From Streptomyces spiramyceticus (GTDB taxonomy: Bacteria > Actinomycetota > Actinomycetes > Streptomycetales > Streptomycetaceae): a stretch of 64,000 nt of DNA. A program made the translations under genes and the position numbers. Below are positions 9,099-17,681 of this stretch, in pieces (positions within the stretch are counted from its first letter, which is position 1; each line of letters opens with the position of its first letter). Location of the stretch: contig NZ_JARBAX010000002.1 of NCBI RefSeq assembly GCF_028807635.1, forward strand, positions 558,001 through 622,000, written 5' to 3'. Below the pieces are notes generated by a model that was not told where the DNA came from, did no database searches, and saw only the letters and a program-made list of their open reading frames with translations.

Positions 9099-9431
9099 CT
9101 AGGGGATGAACATCACCGAGTGCGGAACCGTTGCTCCGCCGTACACGCCGCCCTCGTTCGGAAACAGCGTGTCCTGGGCGACCGTGCACTCCGACGTCCG
9201 GAAGAGGATGGCCCGGGTGTCCGTGAAGTTGTCGGCGACGCCGGCTCCCCCTTCCAGCGGGATGCACAGGTTGTCCGGCGGATTGGTGACGGAGAACCGG
9301 AAGCCCGTGTCGGCCCGGTTGTAGGCGAAGGTGCCCGACGCGGCCTGGGCGCTGGTCGACAGTCCTGTCACCAGCGCGGCCGCGGAACCGGCGACTACGG
9401 TCATCCGGGCCAGTCGTTTCCACATGTGCAT
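9099..9431 (-). CDS. Small secreted protein of unknown function
   Basis: 110 residues with a clear Sec signal: basic MHMWKRLARMT, hydrophobic VVAGSAAALVTGLSTS, cleavage after AQA. The mature part of about 80 residues (SGTFAYNRADTGFRFSVTNP...) has two cysteines, one in NLCIPLEGGAG and one in TSECTVAQDT, probably forming a disulfide after export. No family recognised. It is a single gene followed by a strong hairpin. ATG 9431 or ATG 9425 could start it. Confidence 0.65.
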   Translation of the reverse strand: MHMWKRLARMTVVAGSAAALVTGLSTSAQAASGTFAYNRADTGFRFSVTNPPDNLCIPLEGGAGVADNFTDTRAILFRTSECTVAQDTLFPNEGGVYGGATVPHSVMFIP

Positions 9432-9753
9432 GTGGGACCCCTGTTCTGAAAGCGGATGTTATGAGACCGGACGGTGTGTCGCCGCTGTGCTTCGTGAAAG
9501 GGCGCGTGCCCATTGCAGCAGCGATGCCGGCAGCGCGCCGCATCTCGGCCGGTGAAGCACCCGAACGTGGCGGCGGCTCGGACGTGCGTCCGGGGTGGTG
9601 CGACGTCCAAGCCGCCCGCCGGACGGGCCCTGGCGCGGATGCGCCGGGGCGCCGCGCGGCCCTGGCCCGGCGGGCGATGCGCTTGAGATACCCGATCGCG
9701 TGAATTCCCACCGTCCGGCGAACCACGGTGGCCGGACCTGCGTGCCTGACAAC
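9432..9753. other. Intergenic stretch without a recognisable gene
   Basis: Carries the 5' region of the minus-strand secreted protein and the 5' region of the short plus-strand DUF6207-like gene. I see no RNA gene, repeat or convincing coding frame in it. Confidence 0.4.
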
Positions 9754-9912
9754 ATGACTGACACCGCACCATGGGCCGACCCTGGCATCGTCCGCGTCGA
9801 TATCACCGCCTCTGATCTCGCCATGGCCCGCGCGGCCGCCGCACGCATTGCCGCCCTGTGGGAGTCGACCGGAGGTGAGCGCGGGGAGTTGGCCGAGGAC
9901 GACAACTCGTAA
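9754..9912 (+). CDS. Short DUF6207-like protein, possibly truncated
   Basis: 52 residues, MTDTAPWADPGIVRVDITASDL..., ending ELAEDDNS. The WADPGIVRVDITASD...ALWESTGG pattern matches the N-terminal half of DUF6207 proteins of Streptomyces (usually about 75-85 residues), whose C-terminal half with PGEPGVRARVYADLRR is missing here. Function of the family is unknown. A second, differently damaged member lies on the opposite strand at 9945-10112. Confidence 0.45.
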   Translation: MTDTAPWADPGIVRVDITASDLAMARAAAARIAALWESTGGERGELAEDDNS

Positions 9913-9944
9913 GGACTGCGTCGCTCGTAGCGGCGGCTGTCAGG

Positions 9945-10112
9945 TCATGGTGCCGGGGCGTCGGAGGTCTGCGTACACGCGGGCTTTGACTCCCGGCACT
10001 CCAGGCGCGTGCCGCACGGGTGTGATGCCGGAGGTGGCCCACCACTTCTCCAAGTGGGTCATCATCGCTCGGGCGGTGGCCTCATCAGCGGCGGTGACGT
10101 CCAGGACTACTA
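9945..10112 (-). pseudogene. DUF6207 gene fragment cut off by the adjacent insertion element
   Basis: The minus strand reads LVVLDVTAADEATARAMMTH, WWATSGITPVRHAPGVPGVK and ARVYADLRRPGTMT, the last 55 or so residues of a DUF6207 protein. The frame has no start: its first visible codon (CTA, Leu) abuts the CTAG at which the inverted repeat of the insertion element begins. Insertion therefore removed or displaced the first 15 or so codons. Confidence 0.6.
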
Positions 10113-10166
10113 GGGCCTGTCCGGCGGATCATGTGAAGGGTTCGGGCCGGGGTCGTTGCGCCCGTC

Positions 10167-11046
10167 GTGGGACGGGGAGATCTGACGAACGACGAGTGGG
10201 TCCGGCTGAAGCCACATTTACCCAAGGCGGGTCAGCGGGGCGGGCGTTGGAAGAGGCACCGCAGGGTGATCGACGGGATCCTCTTCCGGGAGCGGACCGG
10301 AGTGCCCTGGCGGGATCTGCCTGCACGTTTCGGCAAGTGGAAGACCGTCTGCGAACGACACAGATGCTGGTCGGCGAACGGTACGTGGGACAAGATCCTG
10401 CGTGCCGTCCAAGCCGACGCCGACGCGGCAGGCCGCATCGACTGTCCATGGCGAGCGTGTATTCCACCTCCTGTCGCGCCCACCAACACGCCGCCGGAGC
10501 GCGCAAGAAACCGCCGCGAGTGCCGGGGGAAGACACACGCCCCGACAGCACCGCCCCGACGAGGGACTCGGACGCTCCCGGGGCGGACTGACCTGCGAGA
10601 TCCATTTGGCCGGTGAAGGTGGGCGCCGCCCGCTGTCATTCGTGATCACACCAGGGCAGTGGGGCGACGCACCGCAGCTCATTCCAGTCATGGAAGGCAT
10701 CCGCGTCGCCCGCCTGGGCGGCGGGCATCCTCGTACCCGCCCCGATCACCTCGGCGGCGACAAGGCGTACAGGTCCCGTCGTAACGGCCGCTACCTGCGC
10801 AGACGCCACATCAAGCACACCATCCCCGAGCCGAAGGACCAGCGGGCCAACCGCAAGTGCCGGGGCAGCAAAGGCGGTCGGCCCGCCGGCTTCGACAAGA
10901 CGATCTACAAGCGTGGGAGCGAGGTCGAGCGGACGATCAACAGGCTCAAGAACTTCCGGGCCGTGGCCACGAGGTACGACAAGCGGGCCTACGTCTTCCA
11001 CAGCATCGTCACCGTCGCCGCGATCTGGCTCTGGCTTCGTCCATGA
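10167..11046 (+). pseudogene. IS5-family transposase in three frames, inactive
   Basis: N-terminal DUF4096-type DNA-binding part MGRGDLTNDEWVRLKPHLP...GVPWRDLPARFGKW in frame one, a middle part STSCRAHQHAAGARKKPP in a second, and the DDE end LTCEIHLAGEGGRRPLSFVI, DHLGGDKAYRSR, VERTINRLKNFRAVATRYDK in a third. IS427-group elements often use one programmed shift; this copy needs two. The position of the first catalytic Asp (VDST in relatives) reads VYST, so the active site is also damaged. Confidence 0.75.
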
Positions 11047-11257
11047 TCCGCCGGACGGAACCTGGCGGTGAGGCGCTGGAAAACCAGTGGAGCAGCGCCG
11101 CTGTGCGCCATTACCGTGCTGCCGAACCAAGTCGTCTAGGCAAGGACGTGCCGTTGTACACCCTGTGAGACCTCCCGAGCGCTGATTTGTCGCGCGTCGC
11201 GCATGTGCGCCGCGCTCCTTTTTGCTGCGGACTTCTCACTGAAACCGGTGTACTTCT

Positions 11258-11845
11258 GTGCTCGAAAACTGGGTGGTCGTGCCCACCTGCCTGCCGCTCG
11301 TTCTCCGCCGTTGCCACGCGTGCGCGTCCGAGCGCTTCCGGGCAAGCGGTAAATTTCGCGTCAACGCAAACCATAAGCTCATCGACGCCTGGCTCCTCGC
11401 GCTCTGTACCGCTTGCGGGGAAACTGCAAAGCTCACGGTCCTGGAGCGGATGAGCGTGCGCTCCGTACGACCTGAGCTGCTGAACCGGATGCATGACAAC
11501 GACCCTGGCCTGACAGCTGAGCTGCTCCAGGATCCGGTCGTGCGGCGCCGTAATCGCATCGCCCTCGACTGGGACAACGCCTGGCGCCTCGACACCGGCG
11601 GATCGGATTACCTGGACCGCGGATGGGGTCTCCCCTGCTCGAGCGAAGCCGAGAGCTTGGGGAAGATCGACGTCTCGGTCCGGTTTGCGGCGCGGATCCC
11701 TGTCCGGCCGGTGCGACTGATCGCTGAAGGTTGCGGTCTTTCGCGGGCCGAGGTCGAGAGACTGATCACGGAGGGGAACCTCGTTTCGGCAGTCCGGCTG
11801 AGCGGCAAGCTCTCCGGCGACTTCACCTTCACGCTCAAGCGCTGA
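11258..11845 (+). CDS. DUF1062 protein, passenger inside the IS ends
   Basis: 195 residues starting at GTG 11258: MLENWVVVPTCLPLVLRRC, a zinc-ribbon-like CHAC...CTAC pair (about residues 19-22 and 51-54), KFRVNANHKLIDAW, and an S4-like tail LSRAEVERLITEGNL. This is the DUF1062 pattern; the family function is unknown, though the cysteine pairs suggest zinc and the S4-like end suggests RNA contact. It appears intact and lies between the IS transposase and the outer right repeat, with the palindrome at 11863-11895 eighteen nt downstream. Confidence 0.75.
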   Translation: MLENWVVVPTCLPLVLRRCHACASERFRASGKFRVNANHKLIDAWLLALCTACGETAKLTVLERMSVRSVRPELLNRMHDNDPGLTAELLQDPVVRRRNRIALDWDNAWRLDTGGSDYLDRGWGLPCSSEAESLGKIDVSVRFAARIPVRPVRLIAEGCGLSRAEVERLITEGNLVSAVRLSGKLSGDFTFTLKR

Positions 11846-11975
11846 GCCCTCCTCATGACCAGGGGCCTGTCCGGCAAGATCCGCCGGACAGGCCCTAGCC
11901 GTTGACCACGGAAGCGTCGGACACTGGCCGGTAGATGGACGGGAAGCTCCTTGCGGGAACCGATCTGCCGAGACC

Positions 11976-12437
11976 ATGTCCCACGACCTGATCAGCCTCC
12001 CGCAGCAGTTCCTCCCCTCGGAGCGCCCACCGCACCGGCTGTGCTGCCAGACACTGCTCCGGCCCGGATCCCTCACCTTCTTCGACACCACCCGCCCCTA
12101 CACGGTCACCTACCCCGCCCTCTTCCGCATGCACGTCTTCCAGATACCGCGGTGGATGCTGGGCGTGCGCGAGGCCGACCTGCGGCGCATCACCGCGATG
12201 CCCGTGGATGCCGATACCCAGAACGAGGGCACCACCGTCAGCCGGTGGATCCTGCACCGCCGACTGGAGGCGGGCCGACGAGAACTCAGCCGCCCCCGCC
12301 ACGCCGGCCCGTCAGTGACCGCTGTCGCACATTGCTGGGGCTTCACCAGCACCTCCCACTTCAGCCGCTCCTTCCGAGCGGCCTACGGCATGTCACCCCG
12401 CGAACGGCGCAACACCGCAGACCGCGACCGAACATGA
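11976..12437 (+). pseudogene. AraC-family regulator with internal deletion
   Basis: The frame begins MSHDLISLPQQFLPSERPPH and continues LCCQTLLRPGSLTFFDTTRP YTV, part of an AraC-binding-like (FeaR-type) N-domain. At about residue 75 it jumps to TVSRWILHRRLEAGRREL and VAHCWGFTSTSHFSRSF RAAYGMSPRERR, the second half of the AraC HTH. The 125 or so residues usually between these, including the first HTH helix pair, are missing, and the protein is 153 residues instead of about 320. It probably cannot bind DNA. Confidence 0.6.
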
Positions 12438-12558
12438 CTCGCATACCGACGAACGTCATGGCGTCCCAGTCGGGCGCGGGAGTCGGCGCCCCCGGGGCTC
12501 GGCGAGACCGGAGGCGCCTACGTCTTTCACCGGCCGGTGGCGCGGCCGGTCGGGCGTT

Positions 12559-13633
12559 CTACGGGACGCCGTTGACCGTCTCGCACTGCACGGCGACATC
12601 GCGGTTGCCTGCCTCGCCGTCGCAGTCGTCCGTTTGCTGCCCTCCGTTGAGGATGTCGTTGGCCGAACCGGCCTTGAGGGTGTCGTCGCCGGTCTCACCG
12701 AAGAGGCGGTCGTTGCCGCCTGCAGCGCCTACGCTCGTGGCGAGATTGAAATCGGCGTTGTCGCCGAACAGGACGTCGTCGCCGCCGCGTCCCATCAGCA
12801 CATCGCTTTCGGCGAATGTCTGGGACGCGTCCACCACCGAGCTCTCACCGACAAGAGCGTCCGGGGCGCTTCCGCCGGTGATCCGGTCTTTGCCGGCGCC
12901 GGTCGCTCGGCCGCCCTGGGGGTCGAAGATGTTGTGATCGCCGAGGGCAAAACCTCCGTCAGGGCCGAGGTCCAGCTGGTCATTGCCGCCGCTTCCGTGG
13001 GCGTTGCGGGCGGCGCCGCTGTCGCCCCAGAGACCGTTGGGGCCCGGGCCACCTCGGATGATGTCGTCGCCTGCACCAGTGGCGTCGCCCGTCACCGAGA
13101 TGCTGTCGCCGCTGAGGTTGTCGATCCCGGGGCCCCCGTCGATGAAGTCCCTGCCCCCACCGCTGGCGTTGCCGTCGAAGGCGATGCTGTCACCGGCGAT
13201 GTTGTCGTTGCCTTCGCCGCCGAACAGCCGGTCGTTCCCGCCACCGCTGGCGTTACCGGTGGCGGTGGAGACGTCGCCGTGGATGGTGTCGTTCCCGGAG
13301 CCGCCGTCGATCCGGTCGTTGCCGAGGCCGCCATTCACAGTGTCATTGCCACCCAGGGCGCAGATGCGGTCGTCGCCGCCCCCCACCGTCGATCGTGTCG
13401 ACGTCCGGGGAGCCGACGATGACGTCGTCGCCGGGCGTCCCATCGATCGTTCCCGAACCCGTGATGGTCGCCGCACGGCCGAAACACGTGGGCTGAGCCG
13501 CGCCCGCAGCAACCGGGGGAAGCCCCAGCGTGACCAGTGCGGCCGTGACGAGGCCCGTCGTGAGAACCCGCCGGTATGCCGGACGGCAAGGTCTGCTCAA
13601 CAGCGGTAGCTGGGGAGCGGGATGCACAGTCAT
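12559..13633 (-). pseudogene. Secreted RTX-type calcium-binding repeat protein with a one-base frameshift
   Basis: A Sec signal (RRVLTTGLVTAALVTLGLPP, cleavage near AGA) leads into TITGSGTIDGTPGDDVIVGS and DTIDGGG. The sense then continues one frame over as DDRICALGGNDTVNGGLGND and a long run of GGxGxD repeats (GGEGNDNIAGD, GETGDDTLKAGSAND) to residue CETVNGVP. The switch lies in a run of six C at 13379-13384 (six G on the coding strand); five would restore one 357-residue frame. The intact product would be an exported Ca2+-binding beta-roll. Sequencing error and slipped-strand mutation are equally possible. Confidence 0.75.
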
Positions 13634-13897
13634 ACGAAACCTCCGGCCGCTGAAGGCCCCCGTCCAGGCGTGCTGTGGGGGTGGGCAAGGCGGATCACAG
13701 ACGCCCTCCTGTCCCGGGACAGCACTGGAGACAGCGCCTCGTGATCTATTTCGGACCGTATGTGGCGTTCTCGTCGCGGGCCATCGGGGCTTCGCATTCG
13801 GGTGAGGGAAACAGGCCGGAGGCCGACGAGTAGCAGAGTCTTGCCGGGTAGCGGACCGGGATCGATTGGGGTCAGGGACTACGCCAGCACCGGCGGT

Positions 13898-15154
13898 TCA
13901 TAGCGTGACCATCAGGTCCTCGTAGCGCCGGAGGGCTCCGGTGCCGGAGCGTCGTGGTGGGGCGGCGAGGGTCAGGTGCGGCAGTCGACGGCGGAGCTGG
14001 GTCAGGACAGTGGTCATTTCGATGCGGGCGAGGGAGGCCCCGAGGCAGTAGTGGGGGCCTTGGCCGAAGGTGACCATGGGGGGCTTGTTCGAGGAGCGTG
14101 CGGGTTGGAACCGATCGGGGTCGGGGAAGGCGGCGGGGTCGCGGTTGGCGGCGCCGACGAGGACGCGCAGGTCGGCCGTGGGAGGTACCAGGACGCCTCC
14201 CAAGTCGACCGGTTCTCTGGGGACACGGGAGCTTCCGGTCGCCCAGATTGGTGCGTCGTACCGCAGGCATTCCGTGACGAAGGCGTCGGCTTGTTCCCAG
14301 GTGCCGTCGAGGAAGTGGGCCTCGTCCGGGTGCTCGAGCATGGCCAGGATCCCGCTGATGATGCCGCCGACAGTGCTTTCGTAGCCGGCGGCCCAGATGA
14401 CCCACAGCACGGCGACCGCCTGTTGTGGGGGCAGGTTGCCGGAGAGGCAGGTGACCAGGTCCGGTGGCGTCTCGGGGGACGGTCCGTGGCAGCGACGGCG
14501 GTCCAGGAGGTCGGTGAAGTACGCGGTGAGCCGGATGCCGGCTTCTTCCGCCCGCTGGATCTCCTCGTCCGCGAGGGAGGGATTGAAGGCGGCGAGCGTG
14601 GGCAGGGCGAGCTCGATGATCCGAGCGCGTTCGGGCTCGGGGACGCCCATAACGTCGGAGATGACGCTCCAGGTGAAAGGGTAGACGAGCTCGGCATGCA
14701 GGTCGACCGTCGCGCCGTCACGCAGCCGGCCGACGATCGGCGGGAGGAGCCGCTCGCAGTGGCGTGCGCACAGGGAGCGGAACTCCTGGTGCCTGCGCGG
14801 GGTGAAATAGCGCGCGGCTGTGGCGCGTAGCTGAGCACGCTGCGTGGGCTCTGCCGCGGAAAACCCCTCCAGGAGGGACAGCAGTGTCGGAAACTGACGG
14901 TAGCGGGCGAAGCGTTCGCCGCTTTGTGAGGAGTCGGGGGTGTGGAAGAGCGGGTCGCGCAGGACGCGGAGGGCGTCGGCGTACCGGCTGACGAACCACA
15001 CGCCGCCGGTGGGATTGTGGTGGACCGGGGCGTGTTCCCGCAGCCAGGCGAAGAACGGGTAGGGGTCGTGCCTGATGTGGGGGTCCCGGATGGCGGTGAA
15101 CACGTCCAGCTGGGACGGTTGTTCGATGATGTAGGGGGCTGCCAGTGCGTTCAT
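13898..15154 (-). CDS. Cytochrome P450
   Basis: 418-residue bacterial class I P450. Seen: I-helix WAAGYESTVGG (the usual AGxDTT reads AGYEST), ExxR in ECLRY, and the heme-binding FGQGPHYCLG with Cys at about residue 370. The ATG at 15154 overlaps the stop of the radical SAM gene by 4 nt (ATGA), so the two are translationally coupled; an upstream in-frame start is less likely. It is the last gene of a five-gene operon. No ferredoxin or reductase gene is nearby. Substrate unknown; the context suggests oxidation of an acylated or peptide-derived metabolite. Confidence 0.92.
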   Translation of the reverse strand: MNALAAPYIIEQPSQLDVFTAIRDPHIRHDPYPFFAWLREHAPVHHNPTGGVWFVSRYADALRVLRDPLFHTPDSSQSGERFARYRQFPTLLSLLEGFSAAEPTQRAQLRATAARYFTPRRHQEFRSLCARHCERLLPPIVGRLRDGATVDLHAELVYPFTWSVISDVMGVPEPERARIIELALPTLAAFNPSLADEEIQRAEEAGIRLTAYFTDLLDRRRCHGPSPETPPDLVTCLSGNLPPQQAVAVLWVIWAAGYESTVGGIISGILAMLEHPDEAHFLDGTWEQADAFVTECLRYDAPIWATGSSRVPREPVDLGGVLVPPTADLRVLVGAANRDPAAFPDPDRFQPARSSNKPPMVTFGQGPHYCLGASLARIEMTTVLTQLRRRLPHLTLAAPPRRSGTGALRRYEDLMVTL

Positions 15155-16257
15155 GTGTGCCTCGGGTGGTAGGGGGACCAGTAGTACTGGCGGTAGAAGC
15201 TCTCCGCCACTTCGACCCATTCGCGTAGTCGGGCGACGCTTTCGAGGAAATGGGGAAGGCTGACCAGTAGCCAGCTGTGGACGGCCTGGCTGTCGCGGCA
15301 GCCGCGGCAGTCTCCGGAGGTACAGCAGAATTGCACCGTCCGTAAATCCGGCCGGTAGGCGGCAAACTCCGGCAGTACGGGGTTTCCGTTGGCGAGGCGC
15401 TTGAGGTGGTCGGGGTGTGTTTCGCTGATGGTGGCGCAGACGTCGTAGCCGAATTCAGCCCAGTGGGAGCGTCCGGTCACGGCGGTGCGGATGTAGTAGG
15501 GGTGGCTGGTGACGGCGTCCGGGTACAGCACACGGACGCGAAGGGCCTCGTTCAGCAGGTCTTCGCGCCGGGACGAGTCGGGAGTGATGGGGGTGTCGGT
15601 GTCGTAGGCGCTGTAGAAGCTGAAGCTGACCTGGTTGCCGTTGTCGCGGATGCGGCGGACGGTGTCCTCGATGTGTTCCGTGCTGTCGTCGGAGAGCGCG
15701 TAGATGAAGACCGCGCGGCGGTCGCCCTGGTAGTTGCGCAGGGCTTGTGGGAAGAGCCCGGTGAAGCGGGAGCCGTTGGGGCGGATGCCGCGCAGCTGGT
15801 CGTCGAGGGGGCCGCCGCCGAAGACGGACACGGCGAGGTTGACCTCGTCGAAGTCCGCTTCGCGCGGCAGCGGACGCAGGCCATTGGTGACCACGGTGAC
15901 GTGGCGGACGTGGCGGGTGAAGGCCCGGATGCGGTCGGGCACCAGGGTCGGCTCGCCGCCCAGGAGCAGCGCGTGCGTGACCCCGGCGCCGGCGAGCTGC
16001 CGGGCGAAGGCGTCGGCGAGGTCCACGTCGGTGGTCTCGGAGACGCCCTTTTCCATACCGTGGCCGAAGTACCAGCATCCCTGGCAGCGAATGTCGCAGG
16101 CGCGGGTGAGGAAGACGACGTTGGTGCGGATGGTGCCGGAGAATTTCTGCAGGCGGCGCAGGCGCTGGGCCAGTTCGGGATCCGCTGCCCGGATCTCACG
16201 CAGCCGGTCCACGACGTACTGTCGGCTCGGACGCAGCTGCACAGGGACGGCCGTCAA
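15151..16257 (-). CDS. Radical SAM protein with extra C-terminal cysteines
   Basis: 368 residues. The CDIRCQGC motif (Cys 54, 58, 61) is the CX3CX2C site for the [4Fe-4S] cluster and LLLGGEPTL (about 96-104) is the SAM-binding GGE motif. A second cysteine group, CCTSGDCRGC at about 311-320, could bind an auxiliary cluster. This is less than a full SPASM domain. A 62-nt overlap with the GNAT gene is long; GTG at 16242 is an alternative start but still overlaps. It lies between GNAT and P450 genes in one operon. The reaction is unknown; a role in building a small molecule or modifying a peptide is inferred. Confidence 0.88.
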   Translation of the reverse strand: MTAVPVQLRPSRQYVVDRLREIRAADPELAQRLRRLQKFSGTIRTNVVFLTRACDIRCQGCWYFGHGMEKGVSETTDVDLADAFARQLAGAGVTHALLLGGEPTLVPDRIRAFTRHVRHVTVVTNGLRPLPREADFDEVNLAVSVFGGGPLDDQLRGIRPNGSRFTGLFPQALRNYQGDRRAVFIYALSDDSTEHIEDTVRRIRDNGNQVSFSFYSAYDTDTPITPDSSRREDLLNEALRVRVLYPDAVTSHPYYIRTAVTGRSHWAEFGYDVCATISETHPDHLKRLANGNPVLPEFAAYRPDLRTVQFCCTSGDCRGCRDSQAVHSWLLVSLPHFLESVARLREWVEVAESFYRQYYWSPYHPRHT

Positions 16258-17026
16258 CGTTCAGGCCTCTCGTTCGGGGTGGTTGCTCTGTAACTGCCGG
16301 CAGGGGACGGCGAGATGGCTCGTTGATCGAGATCCGGCCGGCCAGCTCACTGACCAGTGGTTCGAATCTCCCGGCGGGGGCGGTCAGGTCGCACCACATC
16401 AGGCGGGTCTCCTCGCCGTAGAGCGGGTACTCCCGTACGTGCCCCAGGTCATGGCATCCGTAGTGAGCGAGGAACCGGTGCTGTCCCCGTCCTGTGGCCA
16501 CGAAACCCCAGGCCCGGGTTCGGCGCAGGGCACGTCCGACGGCGAGGGACAGTGCGACGAGCAGTGACGCGGTACGCCCCCCGCGGTGGGCGGGATGGAC
16601 GACCAGCTTGCCCAGCTCGGCACCCTGGCCGGTGGCCGGGCGGCCTATCCGGCTCAGGACACCGTCGAGTGTGTTCGCGTCCAGTGCGGCCAGTGCAGGG
16701 CTGGACGCGGCCTGGTCCACCGGTGTGACCCGCACGCAGCCGGTGAGATGCCCACCGTCGTCCCTGGCGAGACCGTGCCAGGCCCCAAAATCATGCTCCA
16801 CCGGCTCCCCCACATCATGGAACGTGGAGTCGTCCGCGAGGAACCACGGCCGCGCGCCCGATTCGTACCAGGCCTTGCCCCTGAAGGCGCGGATCGCCGT
16901 CACCGCTGCCCGGTCCGCTTGGGTGAGCGGCTCGGGCGGCACCCATCGCAGGGACAACGTCGTTCCGGAGAGGGTGCCGAGGGAAACCTCGGCACCCTCC
17001 TCACGCCGAACCTCACGGTCAACCAT
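16196..17026 (-). CDS. GNAT-fold acyltransferase, FeeM/autoinducer-synthase-like
   Basis: 276 residues. The core RAFRGKAWYESGARPWFLAD, GCVRVTPVD, ELGKLVVHPAHRGGRTASLL (acetyl/acyl-CoA pyrophosphate loop), AWGFVATGRGQHRFLAHYGC resembles N-acyl amino acid synthases (FeeM) and related GNATs that use long-chain acyl carrier protein more than ordinary acetyltransferases. The assignment to that branch is by pattern only. Start ATG 17026 directly abuts the stop of the secreted protein gene upstream; the 3' end overlaps the radical SAM gene. The C-terminal 40 residues after GRISINEPSRR are low-complexity. Confidence 0.75.
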   Translation of the reverse strand: MVDREVRREEGAEVSLGTLSGTTLSLRWVPPEPLTQADRAAVTAIRAFRGKAWYESGARPWFLADDSTFHDVGEPVEHDFGAWHGLARDDGGHLTGCVRVTPVDQAASSPALAALDANTLDGVLSRIGRPATGQGAELGKLVVHPAHRGGRTASLLVALSLAVGRALRRTRAWGFVATGRGQHRFLAHYGCHDLGHVREYPLYGEETRLMWCDLTAPAGRFEPLVSELAGRISINEPSRRPLPAVTEQPPRTRGLNVDGRPCAAASEPTVRRGPAA

Positions 17027-17311
17027 CTACTCGAAGACCTGGGTGAACCGCTGGCCCGAGCCCGACACCGTGGCCGTCGCTCCCTGGAAGGCCCTGCTCA
17101 GATCGAGGATCACGGCCCCCTCGGTGCTGGTGCACGCATAGCGGCCGACATGCGTCGTGTCGTGCTCGAACAGCGCCACCATCGCTCCCTGCCCCACACA
17201 CTGGGCGTTCACCAGCGGAGGAGTGGCCGCCACAGCACTCGAGGCGCATGCCAGGACGCCGCTCATCGATGCGATGGCCAGAGCCAGCGCGCGCTTGCCG
17301 CGCTCAGTCAT
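17027..17311 (-). CDS. Small secreted protein 2 of the GNAT/radical SAM/P450 operon
   Basis: 94 residues: MTERGKRALALAIASMSGVL, signal cleavage near AVA, then a mature part of about 66 residues, ATPPLVNAQCVGQGAMVALF...GRYACTSTEG...GQRFTQVFE, with two cysteines. No family recognised. Its start overlaps the stop of secreted protein 1 by 8 nt and its stop touches the GNAT start, so it is embedded in the operon and not a neighbour by chance. It could be a carrier, a substrate peptide or a surface protein. Confidence 0.7.
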   Translation of the reverse strand: MTERGKRALALAIASMSGVLACASSAVAATPPLVNAQCVGQGAMVALFEHDTTHVGRYACTSTEGAVILDLSRAFQGATATVSGSGQRFTQVFE

Positions 17312-17624
17312 GGTTGATGAACGTGTCGCGGTTGACGTACAGCGGGCTCAGCCCCGCGACCGCAACGCCCTGCCGGGTATTGCTGGCGTCAACGAGCTGG
17401 GCACCCGTGCCCTGGTTGACGAAGGTGCGCTCCTGAACCGCGTTTGGGGACACCAACGTGCTCGTCCTGCCCTGCTGAAGGTTCTTCAGGCTCACGAGCG
17501 GGGCCGACCTGTCGTCGGCCGAAGCCACAGGAGCTCCGACGGCCAAAGCACCGCCCGCAGTGGCCAGCAGGACGAGAGCGGCAGGAAGAACGCGAAGACT
17601 GGGCTGCATCGCCACATCTTTCAT
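17304..17624 (-). CDS. Small secreted protein 1, first gene of the operon
   Basis: About 106 residues from ATG 17624 (MKDVAMQPSLRVLPAALVLL); ATG 17609 is equally possible and the frame opens at 17681. The signal peptide ends near ASA. The mature region has two similar segments, LVSLKNLQQGRTSTLVSPNA and QLVDASNTRQGVAVAGLSP, and no cysteines; it ends NRDTFINHD. No family recognised. As the promoter-proximal gene it should be the most abundant product of the operon, as expected for a structural protein or precursor. Confidence 0.65.
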   Translation of the reverse strand: MKDVAMQPSLRVLPAALVLLATAGGALAVGAPVASADDRSAPLVSLKNLQQGRTSTLVSPNAVQERTFVNQGTGAQLVDASNTRQGVAVAGLSPLYVNRDTFINHD

Positions 17625-17681
17625 CTCGACAGAATGGGGATCCACGAAGGACCTCTCACGAGCCCCAACTGCGCACAGCAC

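Larger units (their letters stand above)
10113..11895 (+). mobile_element. IS5-family-like element with nested ends and a DUF1062 passenger
   Basis: The outer ends carry a perfect inverted repeat, GGGCCTGTCCGGCGGATC at 10113-10130 and its complement at 11878-11895, each flanked by CTAG, the likely target duplication. A degenerate inner copy of the right end (18 of 21 matching the left) lies at 11042-11062 just after the transposase, giving a simple 950-bp IS. A copy of the left end (GGGCCTGTCCGGC) at 11863-11875 directly precedes the outer right end. The element is thus either two truncated copies with a gene between them or a transporter IS carrying DUF1062. Confidence 0.6.

Noticed and set aside
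12600..13350. Periodic GTCGTTGCC/GTCGTCGCC repeats
   Set aside because: They are the codons of RTX GGxGND repeats on the minus strand, not a CRISPR or regulatory array.
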